64,000 bases of DNA from Candidatus Gastranaerophilales bacterium. Its GTDB lineage: Bacteria; Cyanobacteriota; Vampirovibrionia; Gastranaerophilales; Gastranaerophilaceae. Shown one piece after another: positions 44,957-53,953 of this stretch (its first letter is position 1; every line of letters begins with the position of its first letter). The notes under the pieces were generated by a model. It saw only the letters and a list, made by a program, of their open reading frames with translations, made no database searches and was not told the DNA's origin. The stretch is taken from positions 186,001-250,000 of the forward strand of contig CALVED010000002.1 of the NCBI GenBank assembly GCA_944326485.1, read 5' to 3'. The position numbers and the translations under genes are program-made.

Positions 44957-46054
44957 CTAGTTGAAAAGTTTAACAAAGTTAATTATTTTCTTAACAAAGA
45001 ATTTTGTAGTTAATGGTCCTATGATACCAATAATTGTATATAAAATCCACCATCCATTATGTGTTGTAATATCTACAGAATGTTTATATAAAATTGTAAT
45101 TGGTTCGTTATATAAATGTATATGAATTAGAGTTAAACATTTGAAAAAAAATGAATGTAGACAAAGAATCCATAATGTATTTTCACCAATATAACCTATT
45201 ATATCAGTGATTTTCTTATTTCTATTTAAGAATTTAGAAATACTTAGTAAAAAATAAAAACCTAAAGCTGAGGTAAGAATTATTGAAAATGGATTATAAT
45301 AGCTATTTATATATAGTTCTGTTCTATAAGGATATTGAATAAAACAAAAAATTATTAATATTGTAAATGAAATAAAAAAAGTTATTAAATTTATTTTTAT
45401 TTTTTCTTGATATTGTTGGTATAAAATACCCATGTAGAAAAACATGCTGCACGTTAAAATTGTTCCTATTTGGTAAAAATTAAATTTTATTATCTGTAAT
45501 ATATATCCAACCAGAAATACTGACAAAGAAATAAAAAAACGAATTATTTGAAATTGCTTATCTGTTTTACAGCTTTTTTTGCATAAATAGTGTATTAGGC
45601 AAGAAAATATAGTTATAAAAAATAGAACTTTTAAAAACCAAGTGGGACCTGAAATAAGTTCTCTTAGATATAATATTAAAGTTTGAAAAGTTTTAAAAAA
45701 ATATAATTTTATGTTAAAAGGATCAACAATATCGTAGCCAGTCCATCCTAATGGGGCATTAGGCTTTCTAGCCGAATAAAAATTTAATTTTATAAATATA
45801 TTTGTACAATACAAGAAAAATAAATTTGTTATTATGTAAGGAAGATATAACTGTTTTATTTTCCTTTTTAAATAATCTCTAACCTTTAAAAGGTTATCAT
45901 AGTTTGTTTCTTTAAAAAAATATCCCGATACTATAAAAAATAATGGCATATGAAATAAATAAATAAAATTGGAAAAAATAAAACCGCAATGACCTAAAAC
46001 TACGAGTATAATGCCAATACCTTTAATAATGTCAAAAGTAGAATTTCTATTCAT
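44957..46054 (-). CDS. Acyltransferase 3 family membrane protein (first copy)
   Basis: 365 residues, about ten TM helices. The N-terminus TFDIIKGIGIILVVLGHCG with the active-site His, and LFHMPLFFIVSGYFF, are characteristic of acyltransferases that O-acetylate surface sugars. It overlaps the aldolase gene by 8 bases and is related to the second copy at 55155. Immediately after it, towards wzz, lies a perfect 22-bp AT palindrome (44925-44946). Confidence 0.85.
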   Translation of the reverse strand: MNRNSTFDIIKGIGIILVVLGHCGFIFSNFIYLFHMPLFFIVSGYFFKETNYDNLLKVRDYLKRKIKQLYLPYIITNLFFLYCTNIFIKLNFYSARKPNAPLGWTGYDIVDPFNIKLYFFKTFQTLILYLRELISGPTWFLKVLFFITIFSCLIHYLCKKSCKTDKQFQIIRFFISLSVFLVGYILQIIKFNFYQIGTILTCSMFFYMGILYQQYQEKIKINLITFFISFTILIIFCFIQYPYRTELYINSYYNPFSIILTSALGFYFLLSISKFLNRNKKITDIIGYIGENTLWILCLHSFFFKCLTLIHIHLYNEPITILYKHSVDITTHNGWWILYTIIGIIGPLTTKFFVKKIINFVKLFN

Positions 46055-47675
46055 AAAGATAACCCATTAACCCATTTTTATATTCATTATTATTTATATT
46101 TTTTGAAATACTTTTATTATATAATGTTTTTGTTATAAAAGTGATATTTATATATTTAGAAATTTTTGACAGTTCTTCTGACATAATTTCATTACGCTCA
46201 TCAAATTCACTAACTTTTGCATTGTTAATTAGTTTGTTGTCAAAGTAATTTTCTGATGGAATATTAGAGAACCCATCTAACCCTGCGAAATGTACTTTTT
46301 TTATTCCTATTTTTATAAATAAATTTAAAAGAATTAGTGCTACATTATCAAACATTTTTGAATCATTTAAGTATGATGAATAATTAATAACTTTAGCATT
46401 TTTAGGAGGATTTTCTATATTTGAAGAAACTACTAATGGAATATGATAATTATTTAAAGAAGTGAATCTTTTCATATTAGTAATGAAAACTAAATCTTCG
46501 TTATAATTATCAGGAATATAATTTAAAGAAATTATAAATGGTTTTTCTTTTATTATAAATTCATTAATTTTTTCTTTTTCATAAACTAAAGATTTGCCTG
46601 GAGCTAAGATCAAAATTTCTTTTTGGAATAATAAATTTTTTAGATAATCAAGAGTCGCTGTATCATCAATTGAATTAGAAAAATTATCCAAATAAATTTG
46701 TTTAATTAACGTTGCATCAAAAGAAGATTTTTTTTCATCAGGAATATTCTGTAGTAATTTATTGATAATTTCAACAGGAACGGTTTGTTTATCCACAAGA
46801 TATTTTGCGTAATTTGGGTGGCAATGATTTGTTGCAGCTAAATAATAAGGAACAGAATATCCCCAAGGTGTTTTAGCAAATATCGGATTTATTTGTTCAT
46901 CCACGATTTTTAAAATAGGAATAATGTCATAATTTCCATTATAATTATCATTTATATATTGAGTAAGGAGTTCTGTACATAAATTCCCTGCTCCACGTCC
47001 CATGCCAAATACTGTTGAATCTATTATTAATTCTCTATCCTTACATACTTTCATTAAACATTGAGCATTAGAAAAAGATAGTTGTAAATTGTTATGTGAG
47101 TGGAAACATAATGATATGTTTTTATCGAGATTTTCATCTACTAAATAAAAAGTTGTTAATATATCCTTTTCTTTCATTGCCCCTGTCGTATCTACTATAG
47201 TAAAACCTAGTGGGTTAATTTTGTTTACCATTTCTATTAATTCTAATAACTCAGACGAAGAATAAGTGTTTGTATGCATTGGATTTACAAATACATTATA
47301 ATTTTTATTAATTAATTCTTTACAATAAAAAATTGCATTTTCTTTCTCATCTTTTTTAAAAACTATCCTTAGTGCAATATTTTTATTATCACAAATTGGT
47401 AAATTCTCGAGAGGATATTCTCCATAATTAATCATTAGTGTGAATTTAGTATTGTTATAATTATCTGGCAATATATTTTCCAAAAAATTATAATTAGGAT
47501 AAAAAGTTTTTTCTTTATCAAATGTTAGAGGTTTTAAAAAGCCACATTCTACAAAATCTAGCTTAGCCAAAATAAGATTTTTGATGATTTTTTTTATATT
47601 TTTTTCACCAAAAGTCCAATTATTTATATAACCACCATCTCTTAACGTACAATCTAAAACCTTTATATTTGACAT
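46047..47675 (-). CDS. HMGL-type (DRE-TIM) aldolase fused to a DUF115-like domain
   Basis: 542 residues. The N-terminal about 300 residues are a DRE-TIM metallolyase: VLDCTLRDGGYINNW (residues 5-19) with the DRD/DRE-like Asp-Arg-Asp, FVECGF, VDTTGAMKEKD, FHSHNNLQLS near residue 193 with the metal His pair, and GMGRGAGNL. This group makes or breaks C-C bonds at pyruvate or acetyl-CoA-like carbons (4-hydroxy-2-oxovalerate aldolase, isopropylmalate synthase). From about residue 350 a Rossmann-like domain (LILAPGKSLV, then IISLNYIP, then HFAGLDGF) resembles the DUF115-like protein at 50294. It lies next to CMP-sugar synthetase and HAD genes, suggesting synthesis of an acidic sugar. Confidence 0.75.
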   Translation of the reverse strand: MSNIKVLDCTLRDGGYINNWTFGEKNIKKIIKNLILAKLDFVECGFLKPLTFDKEKTFYPNYNFLENILPDNYNNTKFTLMINYGEYPLENLPICDNKNIALRIVFKKDEKENAIFYCKELINKNYNVFVNPMHTNTYSSSELLELIEMVNKINPLGFTIVDTTGAMKEKDILTTFYLVDENLDKNISLCFHSHNNLQLSFSNAQCLMKVCKDRELIIDSTVFGMGRGAGNLCTELLTQYINDNYNGNYDIIPILKIVDEQINPIFAKTPWGYSVPYYLAATNHCHPNYAKYLVDKQTVPVEIINKLLQNIPDEKKSSFDATLIKQIYLDNFSNSIDDTATLDYLKNLLFQKEILILAPGKSLVYEKEKINEFIIKEKPFIISLNYIPDNYNEDLVFITNMKRFTSLNNYHIPLVVSSNIENPPKNAKVINYSSYLNDSKMFDNVALILLNLFIKIGIKKVHFAGLDGFSNIPSENYFDNKLINNAKVSEFDERNEIMSEELSKISKYINITFITKTLYNKSISKNINNNEYKNGLMGYLYE

Positions 47676-47676
47676 A

Positions 47677-48354
47677 TTAATTCATCCTATATTTTTTATA
47701 CATAAATTCTGCAAATTCAAAATCAATTTCATTATCTATATCAATAGCCTCTATACGTTCTAAAAGATAAAAATAAGGCGAAAATCCCATTAAATCCCTT
47801 CTATCATACATAGTATTTTTGGATAATAAATTAATAGCATGATTTAAAGCAAAAATTTCTGGTAAATCCTGACTTCTTGGTTTATTATTTACATCATAGT
47901 TTAAAGGTTTGCCATTTTGCCATAAAAATTCTTTTAACATTGAAACTGTAGTTATTGAATCATAATTACTATCTTTATTGAAAGTTTCAAATTTAGTCAA
48001 TATCATATTTATTGTTTTAGTTTCTAACAATGGATTCGTAACATGTGTATATAAGATAAAATCAGAACTGGTTGTTTCTGCAATATTACGATATAATTTA
48101 TTAGCACTAACACTAGAAGAAGCATAATAAGAATCTCTTTTAAAAGTTTCAACACCTAAATTTTTAGCAATTTCTAACATTTCATCAGAATCAGAGTTTA
48201 CAATAATACCATCCAATCTATCAATTTGTTTTAATTGTGTTATTTTAATTTCTAACAAATTACTTCCTGCAAATGGACGTATATTCTTATTCTTAACTCT
48301 TTCTGAACCTGCTCTTACAGGTATAACTGCTTTTATAACTTTTCCTTTTAGCAT
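47677..48354 (-). CDS. CMP-sugar synthetase-like cytidylyltransferase (NeuA/KdsB family)
   Basis: 225 residues. The nucleotide-binding start AVIPVRAGSERVKNKNIRPF (residues about 10-29) is the diagnostic block of acylneuraminate cytidylyltransferases. It continues with VNSDSDEMLEIAKNLGVE, TSSDFILYTHVTNPLL near residue 95 and DNEIDFEFAEF at the end, all in the expected order. It activates an acidic sugar with CTP. Start and stop overlap with the HAD gene, and a one-base gap separates it from the aldolase. Confidence 0.85.
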   Translation of the reverse strand: MLKGKVIKAVIPVRAGSERVKNKNIRPFAGSNLLEIKITQLKQIDRLDGIIVNSDSDEMLEIAKNLGVETFKRDSYYASSSVSANKLYRNIAETTSSDFILYTHVTNPLLETKTINMILTKFETFNKDSNYDSITTVSMLKEFLWQNGKPLNYDVNNKPRSQDLPEIFALNHAINLLSKNTMYDRRDLMGFSPYFYLLERIEAIDIDNEIDFEFAEFMYKKYRMN

Positions 48355-49064
48355 TCAGTCTCCTTTATATTATATATAATTGTTTCTTTATTTAGTCCTT
48401 TATTATTAGGATTTACATATCCCCAATTTGCTAATAAACATTTTATTTGAGGATATTTTTCACAATCTTTTATATTGTCTATGCTATCTTCTATCAAGAT
48501 ACATTTGTCAATATTATTTAAATTAAGATAATTATATATAAAATCAGCTTTGTTTTGATATTCTTTTATATCTTCATTAGCAAAAAGCTTGATATTCTCA
48601 ATATTATATTCTCTTAATTTATTTTGAACAGGAAGCTTCTTTTTATTAGTTAAAATAATAAAATTATAACTTTTATTCTGTGATAAATTTTTGATTTCAT
48701 AAAAGAAATCAAAAGGAGTATCTAAATTATTCCAAAAGTTATAATCCTCTTTTATTAAATTTTCTCTTGCTAAAACATATTTTTTGTCAAAAATTTGAAT
48801 ATTAAAATCGATACCATCAGCAAATAAATTATTATACATATTGACGAAATTAGCTTCTTCAATATTTTTTTCAATTAGACTTAAAATAATATAAAACTGC
48901 CAAGAATGAGTTATTAAATAACGATATTTCCTAAATTTTTGATAGTGCTCCTCATCTATCGCTTCTTTAACTGGAATATCATAAAATGCATATCTGGCAA
49001 GTAAATATGCTTCTTTTACGCTATCAAATAAAACGCCGTCAAAATCTAAAAAAATTGTTTTCAT
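48348..49064 (-). CDS. HAD-superfamily hydrolase
   Basis: 238 residues. HAD motif I FLDFDGVLFDS (residues 4-14), motif II ILTNKK near residue 145, and motif IV ILIEDSIDNI near residue 200. A helical cap lies between residues 15 and 120. In the context of a cytidylyltransferase and an aldolase it probably removes a phosphate from a sugar-acid phosphate, as KdsC or the Neu5Ac-9-P phosphatase do; this is inference from context. Confidence 0.8.
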   Translation of the reverse strand: MKTIFLDFDGVLFDSVKEAYLLARYAFYDIPVKEAIDEEHYQKFRKYRYLITHSWQFYIILSLIEKNIEEANFVNMYNNLFADGIDFNIQIFDKKYVLARENLIKEDYNFWNNLDTPFDFFYEIKNLSQNKSYNFIILTNKKKLPVQNKLREYNIENIKLFANEDIKEYQNKADFIYNYLNLNNIDKCILIEDSIDNIKDCEKYPQIKCLLANWGYVNPNNKGLNKETIIYNIKETEC

Positions 49065-49065
49065 T

Positions 49066-50304
49066 TTATTTATCTAGTAACCTATATTTTTTTATATAAT
49101 ATACTCTATGCATAAACATTATAATATAAGTAGAAGACACTAATATTGCTACCGTATAAATTGTAATATTATTTAATAAGTATAAACAAATAAGTCCTAT
49201 TAAATTATAAATACCACCCAATATATAATCATTATTTGTCTCTTTTATATATCCGAAAGCACCTAATAAAGGATAACCTAATACGTCAACAAATGGATAA
49301 AAACTTAATGACAAAGCAAAAATTCTTAATATATTTACTGCTGGTAACATTTTTTCTGAGAAGAATATTAATATTAAATATTTTGAAGTTATTAATAAAA
49401 AGATAGTAAAAGCAATTGCTATAATTATAAGATATTTTAATATTTTTTTAAAAAATATAATGTCTTTGTTTTTTGACATATAAGGAAATAATGCATTTAT
49501 AAAAGTAGAATATAGTGCAAAAAGAGCCCAAAATATTCTGTCTGCAGAAACATAATATGCAACAGCTGTTGTTGTAACAACTAATCCTAAAACAAAAGCG
49601 TTTGTCTGGCGATATAAGGCTATTGCTACTTTTGTTAGAAAAAATTGACTGCTGTATTTTATTGTATTGATTATTTCATACTTTTTAGGAATAAAAAAAT
49701 TAATTTTAAATACTTTTTTTATAAAAATTAAGCTTATTATTCCAGCAACTAATGCTCCTAAAGAATTAAATAATGGCACTAAATAGTAATCTCCATTACT
49801 TTTTATAAAAACAAATATCAATAATAAACTTGTTACCCTTGTAATTATATTAAGAACAGTAATAAACTTCATTCTCTCCATGCCTTGATAAAACCAAGTG
49901 AGAATTAGAATATTTCCAATTACGGACAAGAATGTAAAGTAATAAATGATAGCATCCGCTCTGAATTTAGGAATAAAAAATATTAATAATGATAAAATTA
50001 TAAAACTTAAAATTAAAAAGAATAATTGTGCTGTTAAAATAGAGTTAAAAATAAGATTAGTTTTTTCTTTATCATCTCTATTAATTGCAATAGCTCTAAC
50101 CCCAGAAAAGTCGAATCCAAAAGTTGTTAATCTAAAGAAATAATCCATAAATACTTGTGCAAAAAAAACAAGACCTAGTTTATCTACATCTAAGACTCTT
50201 GATAAGTAAGGTAATGTAATAAAAGGCAATGCATAATTTAAAATTTGAATTATTGCTAAAGCAATTGTATTTACAAATAGATTCTTTTTATCACTACTCG
50301 CCAT
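49066..50304 (-). CDS. Wzx-type oligosaccharide flippase
   Basis: 412 residues, about twelve TM helices, MOP superfamily. The N-terminus FVNTIALAIIQILNYALPFITLPYLSRVL and the repeat blocks typical of O-antigen/teichoic acid flippases are visible. It moves lipid-linked repeat units across the inner membrane. It sits 1 base from the HAD gene and overlaps the DUF115-like gene by 11 bases, in the middle of the cluster. Confidence 0.88.
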   Translation of the reverse strand: MASSDKKNLFVNTIALAIIQILNYALPFITLPYLSRVLDVDKLGLVFFAQVFMDYFFRLTTFGFDFSGVRAIAINRDDKEKTNLIFNSILTAQLFFLILSFIILSLLIFFIPKFRADAIIYYFTFLSVIGNILILTWFYQGMERMKFITVLNIITRVTSLLLIFVFIKSNGDYYLVPLFNSLGALVAGIISLIFIKKVFKINFFIPKKYEIINTIKYSSQFFLTKVAIALYRQTNAFVLGLVVTTTAVAYYVSADRIFWALFALYSTFINALFPYMSKNKDIIFFKKILKYLIIIAIAFTIFLLITSKYLILIFFSEKMLPAVNILRIFALSLSFYPFVDVLGYPLLGAFGYIKETNNDYILGGIYNLIGLICLYLLNNITIYTVAILVSSTYIIMFMHRVYYIKKYRLLDK

Positions 50305-51082
50305 CTTGATATAAATCCTTAAATAAGCCCTTTAGTCCAACAGGATTTACAGAAATAATTTCAGTTTCCGGATAATAAATCTCAACAAATTTTTTTAGTT
50401 CTTTCCAAGATTTAACTAGCATTTTATTAGGTTTAATTTCTTTTGTTTCTTCATTAAAATAACCTGAAGAACAATCGCATCCAACAATATAAATTCTTTT
50501 TGGATTTGTAAATAAAGCAAATTGCATAGCAGCAAAAACAACAGAACCACCACATACTATCCATGTTTTATCTATATCCGGATTAAAAAATGTAGGATTT
50601 GTTGGATATTTGCAATATTGAAAATATTTTGAAGCTTTATGTTTTAATATTATACTTTCAGGGATAATAGTTTTTTCTATGTTTACTTCTTTTAATCCAT
50701 AAAAATTTGTTGGAGATTGTCCATAAAATTTCTTTATATTGGGATATTCAGCAAGTTTAGATATGTAATCTTTACAAGCAAAAAAGTCTTGAGCAAAATA
50801 ATAATCAAGATTGAGTTTTTCGCACAAAATAGTCTTATTTACGCCAATATTTATAACTCCTTCTATTGGTTTATATTTGTTTAAACTTGGGCCTGTTGCA
50901 ATAACTGCAATTTCTTTCCCTTCATATTTATTTTTATATTCTCCAAATGTTTTTTGATGGGTAAGAGCTACAACATTTGCTTGAGAAATATATATATTTT
51001 CTTTATGTACTGTCCTAATAAAGCTTTGAATTATTAAACTTGGTATTACATAAAACTTTTTAATTATTCTTTTTATATTCAT
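50294..51082 (-). CDS. DUF115/GT42-like nucleotide-sugar-binding protein
   Basis: 262 residues. The core IAVIATGPSLNKYKPIE near residue 58, then GVNKTILCEKLNLDYYFAQD, and CGGSVVFAAMQFAL and IYIVGCDCSSGYF near residue 205, match the Rossmann-like fold shared by DUF115 proteins and small sialyltransferases of GT42. A role as a glycosyltransferase for an acidic sugar is plausible given the CMP-sugar genes nearby, but it could be binding only. It overlaps the WbsX-type gene as ATGA. Confidence 0.6.
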   Translation of the reverse strand: MNIKRIIKKFYVIPSLIIQSFIRTVHKENIYISQANVVALTHQKTFGEYKNKYEGKEIAVIATGPSLNKYKPIEGVINIGVNKTILCEKLNLDYYFAQDFFACKDYISKLAEYPNIKKFYGQSPTNFYGLKEVNIEKTIIPESIILKHKASKYFQYCKYPTNPTFFNPDIDKTWIVCGGSVVFAAMQFALFTNPKRIYIVGCDCSSGYFNEETKEIKPNKMLVKSWKELKKFVEIYYPETEIISVNPVGLKGLFKDLYQDGE

Positions 51083-52362
51083 CTTGTTTCCTCTAAAACA
51101 TCTTTTACTGCTTGTAAATAAGCATAACCATATTTTTGGTCAGGTTCTAAATGAGCGCCCTCAGCCCACTCATTCCAAGCATTAATAAAAACAAATTGCT
51201 CGTCTTTATTATGTTTTTGTTTTGTCCATATTATAATATCCTTTAACCATTTTTTAAATATTTCAGGATTGATATCTAAAACATAACAATTATTTGAGTA
51301 TGCTTTTCTTGGAGAATTATCCCACCCCGGATATATGCATTTAAATGTTTTATATGAGTTTTCTTTTAAATGTAATTCTTCTTTTAATGCTCTTTTTATA
51401 TCTATTATTTTCCCTTTAAATAGAGGATTTATGAATATATTTTTCATATCTGAAATGTACTTAGTAATTTGTAGATTTTGATGAGAAAATTCAACTACGC
51501 TGTCTAAATTTAGACCTTGAGTATCTATTTTTGTATATCCTGAATTTGTTGTCATAATATGTATATCATTAAATCCATAATTTTTAATATTTGCTCTTAT
51601 ATTTTTTATGAAGTTTTTGAATCTTTCTTTTTCAAAAAATTGAGATTGATAAATTATAAGAAGAGGTTTTCCGTTTATTTTAATATATCGTTCATCGCTA
51701 AAAAATCTAACAATATCATGTATAAACTTTTCATCATCATCAGCTTTTAAATGTTGTTCTTTTATTATTTCCCTATGATCTCCATTGCCCCATACATTTG
51801 TCCAAGTTTCATTTGTCCACATTATGCAAAAAGGAATATTCAAATTTTTGTTATTTAAGAAATTATTAATAGGTTTTTCTAATAAAACATCTCCAGAAAA
51901 CCAATACCAATAAAAACAAAATCCATAAATACCATATTTTTTTGCAAGTTCTATTTGCCTATACATTATATCGTCATGTGTTAAATTATAAAAACCAACA
52001 TCAATAGGCAAATGAGGCTGATAATGTCCGGTAAATTGGGGTATTGCCTTTGATGATTTATACCATTCCATAAATCCTTTTCCAAAATATTTGTTATTTA
52101 TATCATTTTCATAATATTGCGGAAGATAGAATGCTATTATTTTGGTAATATCTTCGGGAATATTAAGACACGAGTCAGTTTCAGCTATAAAATCTTTAGA
52201 ATTCTTTTGTGCATTTTCTTCGAATAACCAGTTGATATATTCTATTTTTAATTTAGTAGAATTATTAAATACTTTTAGCTTTATTTCTGTAATAAAAAAC
52301 TTTGTTGTTCTTAATATCCAACGGTAATATCTTATTATTTGTTGTTGAAAGCTTAAAAACAT
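51079..52362 (-). CDS. WbsX-type glycosyltransferase-like protein (GH99-like fold)
   Basis: 427 residues. The family blocks IIAFYLPQYYENDINN near residue 73, GFMEWYKSSKAIPQFTGHYQP near residue 97, YGFCFYWYWFSG near residue 145, FCIMWTNETWTNVW near residue 180, and the C-terminal NAWNEWAEGAHLEPD near residue 395 with the paired Glu are all present. WbsX proteins are common in O-antigen clusters and have the GH99 endo-mannanase/mannosidase fold. Whether they transfer or hydrolyse is not settled. Confidence 0.85.
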   Translation of the reverse strand: MFLSFQQQIIRYYRWILRTTKFFITEIKLKVFNNSTKLKIEYINWLFEENAQKNSKDFIAETDSCLNIPEDITKIIAFYLPQYYENDINNKYFGKGFMEWYKSSKAIPQFTGHYQPHLPIDVGFYNLTHDDIMYRQIELAKKYGIYGFCFYWYWFSGDVLLEKPINNFLNNKNLNIPFCIMWTNETWTNVWGNGDHREIIKEQHLKADDDEKFIHDIVRFFSDERYIKINGKPLLIIYQSQFFEKERFKNFIKNIRANIKNYGFNDIHIMTTNSGYTKIDTQGLNLDSVVEFSHQNLQITKYISDMKNIFINPLFKGKIIDIKRALKEELHLKENSYKTFKCIYPGWDNSPRKAYSNNCYVLDINPEIFKKWLKDIIIWTKQKHNKDEQFVFINAWNEWAEGAHLEPDQKYGYAYLQAVKDVLEETR

Positions 52363-52371
52363 TTTTCTCTC

Positions 52372-53799
52372 CTATTTCTCTTGTTTTATCATCTTTAAAG
52401 AGCTTAGATTGTTGGTAATTAAATAAATAGTAATAGCATATAATATTATATTATATGTATAATGTAAATTTGATTCATAAAATAACAGAAAAGTTGATTG
52501 TGCTAATAAAGATATAAATAATCCATAACAAAAATCTTTTTCAATGTTTTTTTGTGTAAGTTTAATTCTATATAATTTTAAAATTGTTCTAAAATAGAAA
52601 GTTAGAAGTAGAATAATCCCGATTAAGCCTGTTTCACAAAATACCCTGTATATAATTGCAGCCGCAGGACTGCCACCTCCTATTCTCATTTTATTTACTA
52701 ATTCCATAGTTAATGGTAGTGTTGTATTTTGCAATAAAATAGAAAAATGTTTTGTAATTGTTCCATAACCAATACCAAAAGAAATATTTTTTATTCCTTC
52801 TTGTATCATGATGATATAATTTATTATTCTTGTTGCTAATGATGGTTCAACTATAATTAGTGTTTTAAGACTAAATAAATTTGGAATGGTTACTATAATT
52901 CTTTTTATGTAAGTTTCTTCTATATTAATTGTGTTTATAGAAATGATTATACTTATTGATATTATTAGTAGTATTGAAAAAATTTGTATATAATATTTTT
53001 TTATATATTTTGTAATATCTTTCAAAAAGTAAAGCAGGGTGACAATAAATACAAAAATTAATGAGATGGGTGATCTTGTTAATATAATATTTATAAATGC
53101 TAAAGGTATTAATAATTTCTTTACACTATAATTTAATATTTTATTTTTAAAAATTTTATATCTACTTAAACTAATAGCATACATTATTGGTATTTGAGCA
53201 TATATATAAGCCCCAAAATTTCCTGGTTCATCAAATATAGATTGCACTCTATGCGTAGATAGGTTATATAATAATTCTTGATCGTCAACAATTCTTCGTT
53301 TATTATTAAATAGAGTGACAAATTCTCTAATTGCATCGATATTAAATTCATTACCAATAAATTGAATTATACCAATTACAAATACAAATAAATAAAATAT
53401 GGCAAGAAATTTCATTACTCCTTTTAAATTAATATAATTTTCTTTCAAAAGAATATATACTGTTATAAAAACAAACAAAGAAGAAAAAGTTAAGCCGCCT
53501 ATAAAACCTGTAAGAAATCCGCTGAAATTAAATAATCCTTTTGAGTATGCAATTAAAACTGTTAGAGTGCTCCATAAGTAAAATATACAAAAATAAATAA
53601 AAGGTGAGTATTTTATCATATAGATTAAGTTGCTTATAAAAAACTTATCATTTATTAATTTCCAAAGAAGAAAAATACCTATAATAGGCATAAATAATGC
53701 AATAAAAACATTACCAGGTAATGCAATGCCTAATGACTGCATGCAGATAATATATAGTAAAATATATGCTATTACAGTTTTATTTATTTTAAAAATCAT
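52372..53799 (-). CDS. Wzy-like O-antigen polymerase / ligase family
   Basis: 475 residues, about twelve to thirteen TM helices with one large loop (residues about 155-220, EFNIDAIREFV... HRVQSIFDEPGNFG) holding the EPG/Arg region of O-antigen polymerase/ligase proteins. A second loop near residues 350-380 contains MRIGGGSPAAA. It polymerises repeat units in the periplasm. Its position next to glycosyltransferase and flippase genes supports the Wzy role over WaaL. Confidence 0.78.
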   Translation of the reverse strand: MIFKINKTVIAYILLYIICMQSLGIALPGNVFIALFMPIIGIFLLWKLINDKFFISNLIYMIKYSPFIYFCIFYLWSTLTVLIAYSKGLFNFSGFLTGFIGGLTFSSLFVFITVYILLKENYINLKGVMKFLAIFYLFVFVIGIIQFIGNEFNIDAIREFVTLFNNKRRIVDDQELLYNLSTHRVQSIFDEPGNFGAYIYAQIPIMYAISLSRYKIFKNKILNYSVKKLLIPLAFINIILTRSPISLIFVFIVTLLYFLKDITKYIKKYYIQIFSILLIISISIIISINTINIEETYIKRIIVTIPNLFSLKTLIIVEPSLATRIINYIIMIQEGIKNISFGIGYGTITKHFSILLQNTTLPLTMELVNKMRIGGGSPAAAIIYRVFCETGLIGIILLLTFYFRTILKLYRIKLTQKNIEKDFCYGLFISLLAQSTFLLFYESNLHYTYNIILYAITIYLITNNLSSLKMIKQEK

Positions 53800-53908
53800 T
53801 ATTGTCTTTCGTAAAATTTGTATTGATTAATCTTTTTTGATTTTTTTAATTATTATAATCATAAATATTTCAAATAAATATATAACAATGCTATAAAAAA
53901 ACTGAAAT

Positions 53909-53953
53909 ATCAATAATTTGAATATTTTTTTAAACAATATTTAAATTATTGAT
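53909..53953 (-). terminator. AT-rich hairpin after the GT4 stop codon
   Basis: Arms 53909-53926 and 53936-53953, 18 bp with one wobble position, start directly at the GT4 stop on the minus strand. A T run occurs about 7 bases beyond the stem. It may be a weak terminator or an RNA-processing/stability element between two parts of the cluster; the 155-bp gap before wzy also gives room for a second promoter. Confidence 0.5.
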
